A DNA stretch of 64,000 bases from Pempheris klunzingeri (Eukaryota; Chordata; Actinopteri; Acropomatiformes; Pempheridae): the NCBI RefSeq assembly GCF_042242105.1, contig NC_092033.1, positions 18,390,408 to 18,454,407 on the forward strand, written 5' to 3'. The position numbers and the translations under genes were made by a program. Positions within the stretch are counted from its first letter, which is position 1. Every line of letters begins with the position of its first letter. Shown here piece by piece: positions 1 through 12,070 of the stretch. The notes under the pieces are model-generated. The model made no database searches and was not told the DNA's origin. It worked only from the letters and a program-made list of their open reading frames with translations.

Positions 1-420
1 TACTGAGGACTTCTTTTATCCTGACAAATACTCAAGACTCACACAGACTCACGAAAGAGACACTACCGACCTGTGACATGGAAAATGTAAGCTATGAACA
101 TTTTGGACTTTTCTATGTGTTGGCACTGATACGTGGCTAACAGGCCCTGACATGAACAGAGCCACACATGTAGAGCTGAGCAGTATGGAGATATGGATGA
201 AGCATATTTGGTCATATATAACAGGCCTATATGTCATATTGTAGAAGGATTTGAAGAAAAGCTGATGTGAATATTCACTTAGCTCCTCTGAAATGGCTAA
301 AAGAGATTTTATTTTTTCTCATCAGTAGAATAAATCCAAGATAAATTCAAACATTCATTCATTAAACATTATAGCCTGTATTTTAAGCCAAATATCTTGA
401 AAATAAATGTGACAAAGGGA
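1..420. repeat. Right part of the 1.21-kb unit, terminal type (mega-unit 1)
   Basis: This stretch matches 18488-18907 and 42605-43023 almost base for base, and more loosely 17275-17790, 40177-40690 and 41392-41905. It is the right-hand part of the 1.21-kb unit described at 16884, cut by the window start. It lacks the roughly 95-bp LINE/SINE-tail insertion carried by the inner copies at 17638, 40540 and 41755, and so keeps the empty site near 365. The short open frames here are not supported as genes: they have no recognisable motif and recur only because the DNA recurs. Confidence 0.85.
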
Positions 421-944
421 AGATTAGGTCTATTTTCTATCACATATTCACAAATGAAATTGAGATACAGACACAGGTGCAGATTTACAACTTCCATTAT
501 ATCTTTCATGTGTTCTGCTGGTTTTCACTCACGCTGTGAAATACATGGACACATTTTGCTGTTTCTCTGCATCTCCCTTTCTATTCAAATGCTTCTATGT
601 TGTTTTCAAAAACTGTCAAATTAAAAATGACTGCTGGCAAAAGAGAAATCTTTATTGAGCTTATTACAACTTCCATGTGTTGTTCTGCTGCTGTTCACTC
701 ACGCTGTGATATGAACTGTCATGCTTTGCTGTTTCTCTGCATCTCAGTTTCTTGTCAAGTTACTTCATTTCTGTAGAAAAAAAAGTGTCAGATTTAAAAT
801 TGGTTTAATGTCAGGACTGTATTTCACAGATGTGCACCTGGCTTTTTCTTCTAGAGTTGAATGTATGTCTCATCTCTGATCTCTGAGGTTCCTCTGTATG
901 TAATGATCAGCCTGTCTGTGCAATGACACCACTGCAGTTACTGT
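421..944. other. AT-rich lead segment with a diverged internal duplication; no gene seen
   Basis: The segment is present once in each mega-unit (here, about 18908-19422 and 43024-43547). Inside it, about 487-620 and 664-760 are a diverged direct duplication with a spacing near 177 bp; both halves run from TTACAACTTCCAT through CACTCACGCTGTGA to TTTGCTGTTTCTCTGCATCTC. A 75-codon open frame (397-624) exists in all three copies. It has no recognisable domain and is probably incidental. Confidence 0.7.
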
Positions 945-1106
945 ATTCTAGTTACTGTATTTTAGTACTTAATACCTCTATTTTTTAATATTTTATTCTA
1001 TATATTTATTGTGGCTTAAACTGGGACCTGAGAGCGTAATTCCATACCTCCCCATGTGTAAATGTGTGTTGGTTTGACAAATAAAGTTCCTTGAATCCTT
1101 GAATCC
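945..1106 (+). mobile_element. LINE 3' end (jockey superfamily, TTGAATCC tail), 5'-truncated
   Basis: This is a 3' untranslated end running through GGGACCTGAGAGC and CCCATGTGTAAATGTGTG to ACAAATAAAGTTCC and closing with the tandem tail TTGAATCCTTGAATCC. A short tandem tail in place of poly(A) is usual for L2/CR1/Rex1-like LINEs of fishes. It aligns with the 3' end of the better-preserved fragment at 16728-16883, but carries no reverse-transcriptase part. The left limit is approximate. Confidence 0.75.
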
Positions 1107-1314
1107 TTCTTCCACTAAAGGTCCAATAATAAGTTCTTTCATTATTACTGTTGCTATAATGTGTTATTTGAATAAAACCTGTTGGTTGTGACTGTATTTC
1201 AGAGATGTTTAGAGATTTTACACCTTATTCTGTTCAATGCTTTGGTAAAAACAAGTTATCAAAAAGTTAGAAGAAGACTTCAACTTAGGCAGAACTGATT
1301 TGTACCAGATCTGT

Positions 1315-1360
1315 CAGCTGTCTGCTGCTCTAGCCTCCACCTGCTGACAGCAGACAGCTG
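1315..1360. other. Perfect 13-bp inverted repeat at the left edge of minisatellite A
   Basis: The arms CAGCTGTCTGCTG (1315-1327) and CAGCAGACAGCTG (1348-1360) are perfect reverse complements around a 20-nt loop, so a hairpin or cruciform is possible. The right arm lies within the first divergent monomer of the array. The same structure is kept at 19791-19836 and 43918-43963. The DNA between the LINE tail and this point (1107-1314) shows no other feature. Confidence 0.8.
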
Positions 1361-1460
1361 CAGACAAGTACCCTGCAACCTCCTCCACCAAACCTTCAGC
1401 CACAGCCACCACCTGCAGAATCTGCCAGAAAGTTGCAGCAAAAGCCTCCACCTGTAACCT

Positions 1461-1656
1461 CTGCCAGATAACTGCAGGAGCAGCCTACACCTGCAGATTC
1501 TAGCTTAGAATTACAACTAAACATCCACACAGCTTCTGCAAGAACAGTCACCTTCCTCCACCTGCAAATTCTTGCAGAAAGCTGCAACGAGACCCTCCAC
1601 CTACAACTTCAGCCATCCACCACCGATTTCCTCTGTCAATCTGCTGCAAACAGCAA
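1461..1656. repeat. Delimiter block type 1 of the minisatellite (first example)
   Basis: This is a block of about 190 bp that is not made of plain monomers. It starts at AGATAACTGCAGGAGCAGCC, passes through TTAGAATTACAG and GCAAGAACAGTCACC, and ends GATTTCCTCTGTCAATCTGC-TGCAAACAGC. It recurs near 4548, 5549, 6391, 7522, 9130, 10632, 11392, 13068, 19943, 20883, 21877, 23238 (cut), 23428, 24421, 26097, 27773, 29332, 44067, 45204, 45885, 46868, 47393, 48383, 48908, 50097, 50953 (cut), 51717 and 52851, splitting the arrays into segments of unequal length. It contains degraded monomers (PPPANSCRKLQ, then PPPTTSAIHHRF in the plus frame) and an in-frame TAA. Confidence 0.85.
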
Positions 1657-1792
1657 AAGCCTCCACCTGTAACCTCTGCCCGACACCTGCAGCCACAGCC
1701 TCCACCTGCAGAATCTGACCGAAAGTTGCAGCTTAAACCTCCACCTGTAACCTTTGCCCGACTCCTGCAGCCACAGCCTCCACCTGCAGATT

Positions 1793-1875
1793 CTCACTTA
1801 GAACTGCAGCCGAAACTCCACAACAGCATCTGCTAGAACAGTCACAGCCTCCACCTGCAAATTCTATTAGCCAAA
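1793..1875. repeat. Delimiter block type 2 of the minisatellite (first example)
   Basis: A second non-monomer block of about 85 bp runs from GATTCTCACTTA through CCGAAACTCCACAACAGC and GCTAGAACAGTCACAG to CAAATTCTATTAGCC. In the proline-rich plus frame it reads PPPADSHLELQPKLHNSIC and then stops. It recurs near 5143, 7020, 12333, 20270, 22550, 25092, 27350, 28830, 30078, 44392, 50418, 52190 and 53518. It is commonly followed by CCAAAGCCTCCACCTG and a monomer with CTCCGCC. Confidence 0.8.
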
Positions 1876-2645
1876 GCCTCCACCTGTAACCTCCGCCAGA
1901 CACATGCAGCCACAGCCTCCACCTGCAGAATCTGACAGAAAGTTGCAGCATAAACCTCCACCTGTAACCTTTGCCCGACACCTGCAGCCACAGCCTCCAT
2001 CTGCAGAATCTGACAGAAAGTTGCAACTTAAACCTCCACCTGTAACCTCTGCCTGACACCTGAAGCCACAGCCTCCACCTGCAGATTCTGACACAAAGTT
2101 GCAGCAAAAGCCTCCATCTGTAAACTCAGACACAAACATGCAGCGACAGCCTCCACCTGCAGATTCTGACAGAAAGTTGCACCTTAAACCTCCACCTGTA
2201 ATTTCTGCCCGACACCTGCAGCCACAGCCTCCACCTGCAGAATCTGTCAGAAAGTTGCACCTTAAACCTCCACCTGTAACCTCTGCCTGACACATGCAGC
2301 CACAGCCTCCACCTGCAGATTCTAACAGAAAGTTGCACCTTAAACCTCCACCTGTAATTTCTGCCCGACACCTGCAGCCACAGCCTCCACCTGCAGAATC
2401 TGACAGAAAGTTGCAACTTAAACCTCCACCTGTAACCTCTGCCTGACACCTGAAGCCACAGCCTCCACCTGCAGATTCTGACACAAAGTTGCAGCAAAAG
2501 CCTCCATCTGTAAACTGAGACACAAACATGCAGCGACAGCCTCTAACTGCAGATTCTGACAGAAACTTGCACCTTAAACCTCCACCTGTAATTTCTGCCC
2601 GACACCTGCAGCCACAGCCTCCACCTGCAGAATGTGTCAGAAAGT

Positions 2646-4005
2646 TGCACCTTAAACCTCCACCTGTAACCTCTGCCTGACACATGCAGCCACAGCCTCC
2701 ACTTGCAGATTCTGACAGAAAGTTGCACCTTAAACCTCCACCTGTAATTTCTGCCAGATAACTGCAGGAGCAGCCTCCACCTGCAGATTCTGACAGAAAG
2801 TTGCACCTTAAACCTCCACCTGTAATTTCTGCCCGACACCTGCAGCCACAGCCTCCACCTGCAGAATCTGCCAGAAAGTTGCAGCTTAAACCTCCACCTG
2901 TAACCTCAGACACAAACATGCAGCGACAGCCTCCACCTGTAGATTTTGACAGAAAGTTGCAGCTTAAACCTCCACCTGTAATTTCTGCCCGACACCTGCA
3001 GCCACAGCCTCCACCTGCAGAATGTGTCAGAAAGTTACACCTTTAACCTACACCTGTAACCTCTGCCTGACACATGCAGCGACAGCCTCCACCTGCAGAT
3101 TCTGACAGAAAGTTGCACCTTAAACCTCCACCTGTAATTTCTGCCAGATAACTGCAGGAGCAGCCTCCACCTGCAGATTCTGACAGAAAGTTGCACCTTA
3201 AACCTCCACCTGTAATTTCTGCCCGACACCTGCAGCCACAGCCTCCACCTGCAGAATCTGCCAGAAAGTTGCAGCTTAAACCTCCACCTGTAACCTCAGA
3301 CACAAACATGCAGCGACAGCCTCCACCTGTAGATTCTGACAGAAAGTTGCAGCTTAAACCTCCACCTGTAATTTCTGCCCGACACCTGCAGCCACAGCCT
3401 CCACCTGCAGAATGTGTCAGAAAGTTACACCTTTAACCTACACCTGTAACCTCTGCCTGACACATGCAGCGACAGCCTCCACCTGCAGATTCTGACAGAA
3501 AGTTGCACCTTAAACCTCCACCTGTAATTTCTGCCAGATAACTGCAGGAGCAGCCTCCACCTGCAGATTCTGACAGAAAGTTGCACCTTAAACCTCCACC
3601 TGTAATTTCTGCCCGACACCTGCAGCCACAGCCTCCACCTGCAGAATCTGCCAGAAAGTTGCAGCTTAAACCTCCACCTGTAACCTCAGACACAAACATG
3701 CAGCGACAGCCTCCACCTGTAGATTCTGACAGAAAGTTGCAGCTTAAACCTCCACCTGTAATTTCTGCCCGACACCTGAAGCCACAGCCTCCACCTGCAG
3801 AATGTGTCAGAAAGTTACACCTTTAACCTACACCTGTAACCTCTGCCTGACACATGCAGCGACAGCCTCCACCTGCAGATTCTGACAGAAAGTTGCACCT
3901 TAAACCTCCACCTGTAATTTCTGCCAGATAACTGCAGGAGCAGCCTCCACCTGCAGATTCTGAAAGAAAGTTGCACCTTAAACCTCCACCTGTAATTTCT
4001 GCCCG
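2646..4005. repeat. 390-bp higher-order tandem repeat (10 monomers), about 3.5 copies
   Basis: Four successive blocks are offset by exactly 390 bp (10 x 39): landmarks at 2801, 3191, 3581 and 3971 begin the same sequence. Private variants mark the repeat: GAATGTGTCAGAAAGTTACA followed by CTTTAACCTACACC occurs at about 3020, 3410 and 3800, while the equivalent at 2630 lacks the TTACACCTTTAACC change. Copies differ by only a few bases, so the expansion looks recent. Confidence 0.88.
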
Positions 4006-7000
4006 ACACCTGCAGCCACAGCCTCCACCTGCAGATTCTGACAGAAAGTTGCACCTTAAACCTCCACCTGTAATTTCTGCCCGACACCTGCAGCCACAGC
4101 CTCCACCTGCAGAATCTGACAGAAAGTTGCAGCGACAGCCTCCACCTGCAGAATCTGACAGAAAGTTGCAGCGACAGCCTCCACCTGCCGAATCTGACAA
4201 AGTAGCAGCATAAACCTCCACCTGTAACCTCTGCCCGACACCTACAGCCAAAGCCTCCACCTGTAACCTCAGACAGACACCTACAGCCACAGCCTCCACC
4301 TGCAGAATCTGCCAGAAAGTTGCAGCTTAAACCTCCACCTGTAACCTCTGCTAGACACATGCAGTCACAGCCTCCACCTGCAGAATCTGCCAGAAAGTTG
4401 CAGCGTAAACCTCCACCTGTAACCTCTGTTCGACACCTACAGCCAAAGCCTCCACCTGTAACCTCTGCCCGACACCTACAACCACAGCCTCCACCTGCAG
4501 AATCTGCCAGAAAGTTGCAGCAAAAGCCTCCACCTGTAACCTCTGCCAGATAACTGCAGGAGCAGCTTACACCTGCAGATTCTAGCTTAGAATTACAGCT
4601 AAACATCCACACAGCTTCTGCAAGAACAGTCACCTTCCTCCACCTGCAAATTCTTGCAGAAAGCTGCAACGAGACCCTCCACCTACAACTTCAGCCATCC
4701 ACCACCGATTTCCTCTGTCAATCTGCTGCAAACAGCAAAAGCCTCCACCTGTAACCTCTGCCAGACACCTACAGACAAAGCCTCCACCTGTAACCTCTGC
4801 CCGACACCTACAGCCACAGCCTCCACCTGCAGAATCTGCCAGAAAGTTGCAGCTTAAACCTCCACCTGTAACCTCTGCTAGACACATGCAGCCACAGCCT
4901 CCACTTGCAGAATCTGCCAGAAAGTTGCAGCAAAAGCCTCCACCTGTAACCTCAGACAGACACATGCAGCCACAGCCTCCACCTGCAGAATCTGACAAAG
5001 TTGCAGCCACAGCCTTCACTTGTAACCTTTGCCCGACACCTGCAGCGACAGTCTCCAACTGCAGAATCTGACAGAAAGTTGCAGCATAAACCTCCACCTG
5101 TAACCTTTGCCCGACTCCTGCAGCCACAGCCTCCACCTGCAGATTCTCACTTACAACTGCAGCCGAAACTCCACAACAGCATCTGCTAGAACAGTCACAG
5201 CCTCCACCTGCAAATTCTATTAGCCAAAGCCTCCACCTGTAACCTCCGCCAGACACATGCAGCCACAGCCTCCATCTGCAGAATCTGACAGAAAGTTGCA
5301 ACTTAAACCTCCATCTGTAACCTCTGCCTGACACATGCAGCCACAGCCTCCACCTGCAGATTCTGACACAAACATGCAGCAAAAGCCTCCACCTGTAACC
5401 TCAGACAGACACATGCAGCCACAGCCTTCACCTGCAGATTCTGACAGAAAGTTGCACCTGTAATTTCTGCCCGACACCTGCAGCCACAGCCTCCACCTGC
5501 AGAATCTGCCAGAAAGTTGCAGCAAAAGCCTCCACCTGTAACCTCTGCCAGATAACTGCAGGAGCAGCCTACACCTGCAGATTCTAGCTTAGAATTACAG
5601 CTAAACATCCACATAGCTTCTGCAAGAACAGTCACCTTCCTCCACCTGCAAATTCTTGCAGAAAGCTGCAACGAGACCCTCCACCTACAACTTCAGCCAT
5701 CCACCACCGATTTCCTCTGTCAATCTGCTGCAAACAGCAAAAGCCTCCACCTGTAACCTCTGCCCGACACCTACAGCCAAAGCCTCCACCTGTAACCTCT
5801 GCCCGACACCTACAGCCACAGCCTCCACCTGCAGAATCTGCCAGAAAGTTACAGCTTAAATCTCCACCTGTAACCTCTGCTAGACACATGCAGCCACAGC
5901 CTCCACTTTCAGAATCTGCCAGAAAGTTGCAGCAAAAGCCTCCACCTGTAACCTCAGACAGACACATGCAGCCAAAGCCTCCACCTGTAACCTCTGCCCG
6001 ACACCTACAGCCACAGCCTCCACCTGCAGAATCTGACAGAAAGTTGCAGCTTAAACCTCCACCTGTAACCTCTGCCTGACACCTGAAGCCACAGCCTCCA
6101 CCTGCAGATTCTGACACAAAGTTGCAGCAAAAGCCTCCATCTGTAAACTCAGACACAAACATGCAGCCACAGCCTCCACCTGCAGATTCTGACAGAAACT
6201 TGCACCTTAAACCTCCACCTGTAATTTCTGCCCGACACCTGCAGCCACAGCCTCCACCTGCAGAATCTGTCAGAAAGTTGCACCTTAAACCTCCACCTGT
6301 AACCTCTGCCCGACACATGCAGCCACAGCCTCCACCTGCAGAATCTGCCAGAAAGTTGCAGCAAAAGCCTCCACCTGTAACCTCTGCCAGATAACTGCAG
6401 GAGCAGCCTCCACCTGCAGATTCTAGCTTAGAATTACAGCTAAACATCCACATAGCTTCTGCAAGAACAGTCACCTTCCTCCACCTGCAAATTCTTGCAG
6501 AAAGCTGCAACGAGACCCTCCACCTACAACTTCAGCCATCCACCACCGATTTCCTCTGTCAATCTGCTGCAAACAGCAAAAGCCTCCACCTGTAACCTCT
6601 GCCAGATACCTGCAGCCACAGCCTCCACCTGCAGAATCTGACAGAAAGTTGCAGCCACAGCCTCCACCTGTGACCTCAGACAGACGCATGCAGCGACAGC
6701 CTCCACCTGCGGAATCTGACAAAGTAGCAGCTTAAACCTCCACCTGTAACCTCTGCTAGACACATGCAGCCACAGCCTCCACTTGCAGAATCTGCCAGAA
6801 AGTTGCAGCAAAAGCCTCCACCTGTAACCTCAGACAAACACATGCAGCGACAGCCTCCACCTGCCGAATCTGACAGAAAGTTGCTGCTTAAACCTCCACC
6901 TGTAACCTCTTCTAGACACATGCAGCCACAGCCTCCACCTGCAGATCCTGACAGAAAGTTGCAGCATAAACCTCCACCTGTAACCTTTGCCCGACTCCTG

Positions 7001-10000
7001 CAGCCACAGCCTCCACCTGCAGATTCTCACTTAGAACTGCAGCCGAAACTCCACAACAGCATCTGCTAGAACAGTCACAGCCTCCACCTGCAAATTCTAT
7101 TAGCCAAAGCCTCCACCTGTAACCTCCGCCAGACACATGCAGCCACAGCCTCCACCTGCAGAATCTGACAGAAAGTTGCAGCATAAACCTCCACCTGTAA
7201 CCTTTGCCCGACACCTGCAGCCATAGCCTCCATCTGCAGAATCTGACAGAAAGTTGCAGCTTAAACCTCCACCTGTAACCTCTGCCTGACACCTGAAGCC
7301 ACAGCCTCCACCTGCAGATTCTGACACAAAGTTGCAGCAAAAGCCTCCACCTGTAAACTCAGACACAAACATGCAGCCACAGCCTCCACCTGCAGATTCT
7401 GACAAAAAGTTGCACCTTAAACCTCCACCTGTAATTTCTGCCCGACACCTGCAGCCACAGCCTCCACCTGCAGAATCTGCCAGAAAGTTGCAGCAAAAGC
7501 CTCCACCTGTAACCTCTGCCAGATAACTGCAGGAGCAGCCTACACCTGCAGATTCTAGCTTAGAATTACAGCTAAACATCCACATAGCTTCTGCAAGAAC
7601 AGTCACCTTCCTCCACCTGCAAATTCTTGCAGAAAGCTGCAACGAGACCCTCCACCTACAACTGCAGCCATCTACCACCGATTTGCTCTGTCATTCTGCT
7701 GCAAACAGCAAAAGCCTCCACCTGCGACCTCAGACAGACACATGCAGCGACAGCCTCCACCTGCGGAATCTGACAAAGTAGCAGCATAAACCTCCACCTG
7801 TAACCTCTGCCCGACACCTACAGCCAAAGCCTCCACCTGCAGAATCTGCCAGAAAGTTGCAGCTTAAACCTCCACCTGTAACCTCTGCTAGACACATGCA
7901 GCCACAGCCTCCACTTGCAGAATCTGACAGAAAGTTGCAGCAAAAGCCTCCACCTGTAAACTCAGACACAAACATGCAGCCACAGCCTCCACCTGCAGAT
8001 TCTGACAGAAAGTTGCACCTTAAACCTCCACCTGTAATTTCTGCCCGACACCTGCAGCCTCCACCTGCAGAATCTGTCAGAAAGTTGCACCTTAAACCTC
8101 CACCTGTAACCTCTGCCTGACACATGCAGCGACAGCCTCCACCTGCAGATTCTGACAGAAAGTTGCACCTTAAACCTCCACCTGTAATTTCTGCCAGATA
8201 ACTGCAGGAGCAGCCTCCACCTGCAGATTCTGACAGAAAGTTGCACCTTAAACCTCCACCTGTAATTTCTGCCCGACACCTGCAGCCACAGCCTCCACCT
8301 GCAGAATCTGTCAGAAAGTTGCACCTTAAACCTCCACCTGTAACCTCTGCCACACACCTGCAGCCAGAGCCTCCACCTGCAGAATCTGACAGAAAGTTGC
8401 AGCCACAGCCTCCACCTGTGACCTCAGACAGACACATGCAGCGACAGCCTCCACCTGCGGAATCTGACAAAGTAGCAGCATAAACCTCCACCTGTAACCT
8501 CTGCCCGACACCTACAGCCAAAGCCTCCACCTGTAACCTCTGCCCGACACCTACAGCCACAGCCTCCACCTGCAGAATCTGCCAGAAAGTTGCAGCTTAA
8601 ACCTCCACCTGTAACCTCTGCTAGACACATGCAGCCACAGCCTCCACCTGCAGATTCTGCCAGAAAGTTGCAGCATAAACCTCCACCTGTAACCTCTGCC
8701 CGACACCTACAGCCAAAGCCTCCACCTGTAACCTCTGCCCGACACCTACAGCCACAGCCTCCACCTGCAGAATCTGACAGAAAGTTGCAGCATAAACCTC
8801 CACCTGTAATCTTTACCCGACACCTGCAGCCACAGCCTCCATCTGCAGAATCTGACACAAAGTTGCAGCAAAAGCCTCCACCTGTAACCTCAGACACAAA
8901 CATGCAGCCACAGCCTCCACCTGCAGATTCTGACAGAAACTTGCACCGTAAACCTCCACCTGTAATTTCTGCCCGACACCTGCAGCCACAGCCTCCACCT
9001 GCAGAATCTGTCAGAAAGTTGCACCTTAAACCTCCACCTGTAACCTCTGCCCGACACATGCAGCCACAGCCTCCACCTGCAGAATCTGCCAGAAAGTTGC
9101 AGCAAAAGCCTCCACCTGTAACCTCTGCCAGATAACTGCAGGAGCAGCCTCCACCTGCAGATTCTAGCTTAGAATTACAGCTAAACATCCACATAGCTTG
9201 TGCAAGAACAGTCACCTTCCTCCACCTGCAAATTCTTGCAGAAAGCTGCAACAAGACCCTCCACCTACAACTTCAGCCATCCACCACCGATTTCCTCTGT
9301 CAATCTGCTGCAAACAGCAAAAGCCTCCACCTGTAACCTCTGCCAGACACCTGCAGCCAGAGCCTCCACCTGCAAAATCTGACAGAAAGTTGCAGCCACA
9401 GCCTCCACCTGTGACCTCAGACAGACACATGCAGCGACAGCCTCCACCTGCCGAATCTGACAAAGTAGCAGCATAAACCTCCACCTGTAACCTCTGCCCG
9501 ACACCTACAGCCAAAGCCTCCACCTGTAACCTCTGCCCGACACCTACAGCCACAGCCTCCACCTGCAGAATCTGCCAGAAAGTTGCAGCTTAAACCTCCA
9601 CCTGTAACCTCTTCTAGACACATGCAGCCACAGCCTCCACCTGCAGAATCTGCCAGAAAGTTGCAGCATAAACCTCCACCTGTAACCTCTGCCCGACACC
9701 TACAGCCACAGCCTCCACCTGCAGAATCTGTCAGAAAGTTGCAGCATAAACCTCCACCTGTAATCTTTGCCCGACACCTGCAGCCACAGCCTCCATCTGC
9801 AGAATCTCACAGAAAGTTGCAGCTTAAACGTCCACCTGTAACCTCTGCCTGACACCTGAAGCCACAGCCTCCACCTGCAGAATCTGACAGAAAGTTGCAC
9901 CTTAAACCTCCACCTGTAACCTCTGCCTGACACATGCAGCCACAGCCTCCACTTGCAGATTCTGACAGAAATTTGCAGCAAAAGCCTCCACCTGTAAACT

Positions 10001-10639
10001 CAGACACAAACATGCAGCCACAGCCTCCACCTGCAGATTCTGACAGAAACTTGCACCTTAAACCTCCACCTGTAATTTCTGCCCGACACCTGCAGCCACA
10101 GCCTCCACCTGCAGAATCTGACAGAAAGTTGCACCTTAAACCTCCACCTGTAACCTCTGCCTGACACATGCAGCCACAGCCTCCACTTGCAGATCCTGAC
10201 AGAAAGTTGCACCTTAAACCTCCACCTGTAATTTCTGCCCGACACCTGCAGCCACAGCCTCCACCTGCAGAATCTGACAGAAAGTTGCAGCAAAAGCCTC
10301 CACCTGTAACCTCTGCCTGACACCTGAAGCCACAGCCTCTACCTGCAGATTCTGACAGAAAGTTGCAGCAAAAGCCTCCATCTGTAAACTCAGACACAAA
10401 CATGCAGCGAAAGCCTCCACCTGCAGATTCTGACAGAAACTTGCACCTTAAACCTCCACCTGTAATTTCTGCCCGACACCTGCAGCCACAGCCTCCACCT
10501 GCAGAATCTGACAGAAAGTTGCACCTTAAACCTCCACCTGAAACCTCTGCCTGACACATGTAGCCACAGCCTCCACCTGCAGAATCTGCCAGAAAGTTGC
10601 AGCAAAAGCCTCCACCTGTAACCTTTGCCAGATAACTGC

Positions 10640-12070
10640 AGGAGCAGCCTACACCTGCAGATTCTAGCTTAGAATTACAGCTAAACATCCACATAGCTTC
10701 TGCAAGAACAGTCACCTTCCTCCACCTGCAAATTCTTGCAGAAAGCTGCAACGAGACCCTCCACCTACAACTTCAGCCATCCACCACCGATTTCCTCTGT
10801 CAATCTGCTGCAAACAGCAAAAGCCTCCACCTGTAACCTCTGCCAGACACCTGCAGCCACAGCCTCCACCTGCAGAATCTGACAGAAAGTTGCAGCCACA
10901 GCCTCCACCTGTGACCTCAGACAGACACATGCAGCGACAGCCTCCACCTGCCGAATCTGACAAAGTAGCAGCTTAAACCTCCACCTGTAACCTCTGCCCG
11001 ACACCTACAGCCAAAGCCTCCACCTGTAACCTCTGCCCGACACCTACAGCCACAGCCTCCACCTGCAGAATCTACCAGAAAGTTGCAGCTTAAACCTCCA
11101 CCTGTAACCTCTGCTAGACACATGCAGCCACAGCCTCCACCTGCAGAATCTGCCAGAAAGTTGCAGTATAAACCTCCACCTGTAACCTCTGCCCGACACC
11201 TACAGCCAAAGCCTCCACCTGTAACCTCTGCCCGACACCTACAGCCACAGCCTCCACCTGCAGAATCTGCCAGAAGGTTGCAGCTTAAACCTCCACCTGT
11301 AACCTCTGCCTGACACATGCAGCCACAGCCTCCACCTGCAGAATCTGCCAGAAAGTTGCAGCAAAAGCCTCCACCTGTAACCTCTGCCAGATAACTGCAG
11401 GAGCAGCCTACACCTGCAGATTCTAGCTTAGAATTACAGCTAAACATCCACATAGCTTCTGCAAGAACAGTCACCTTCCTCCACCTGCAAATTCTTGCAG
11501 AATGCTGCAACAAGACCCTCCACCTACAACTTCAGCCATCCACCACCGATTTCCTCTGTCAATCTGCTGCAAACAGCAAAAGCCTCCACCTGTAACCCCT
11601 GCCAGACACCTGCAGCCACAGCCTCCACCTGCAGAATCTGACAGAAAGTTGCAGCCACAGCCTCCACCTGTGACCTCAGACAGACACATGCAGCGACAGC
11701 CTCCACCTGCCGAATCTGACAAAGTAGCAGCTTAAACCTCCACCTGTAACCTCTGCCCGACACCTACAGCCAAAGCCTCCACCTGTAACCTCTGCCCGAC
11801 ACCTACAGCCACAGCCTCCACCTGCAGAATCTACCAGAAAGTTGCAGCTTAAACCTCCACCTGTAACCTCTGCTAGACACATGCAGCCACAGCCTCCACC
11901 TGCAGAATCTGCCAGAAAGTTGCAGTATAAACCTCCACCTGTAACCTCTGCCCGACACCTACAGCCAAAGCCTCCACCTGTAACCTCTGCCCGACACCTG
12001 CAGCCACAGCCTCCACCTGCAGAATCTGCCAGAAGGTTGCAGCTTAAACCTCCACCTGTAACCTCTGCCT
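10640..12070. repeat. 759-bp duplication within minisatellite A
   Basis: Landmarks at 10712, 10917 and 11083 recur at 11471, 11676 and 11842, each offset by 759 bp. The unit includes one type-1 delimiter, so its length is not a multiple of 39. Shared private variants (GCAGAATCTACCAG; TTGCAGTATAAACC; AGAAGGTTGCAGC) confirm a common origin. The outer limits are approximate. Confidence 0.85.

Noticed and set aside
397-624. 75-codon frame kept in all three mega-units
   Set aside because: The DNA is a recent duplicate, so conservation is not informative, and there is no recognisable domain.
1867-2919. 350-codon Gly/Cys-rich minus-strand frame (also 344 codons at 20963 and 23508), resembling keratin-associated or other Cys-rich proteins
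   Set aside because: A 39-bp period keeps any stop-free frame open for long stretches. The frames begin and end at delimiter blocks, no signal peptide or unique domain is seen, and other frames are open over the same DNA.
2646-4005. CRISPR-like array
   Set aside because: The monomers are contiguous with no unique spacers, and the setting is a vertebrate nuclear genome.
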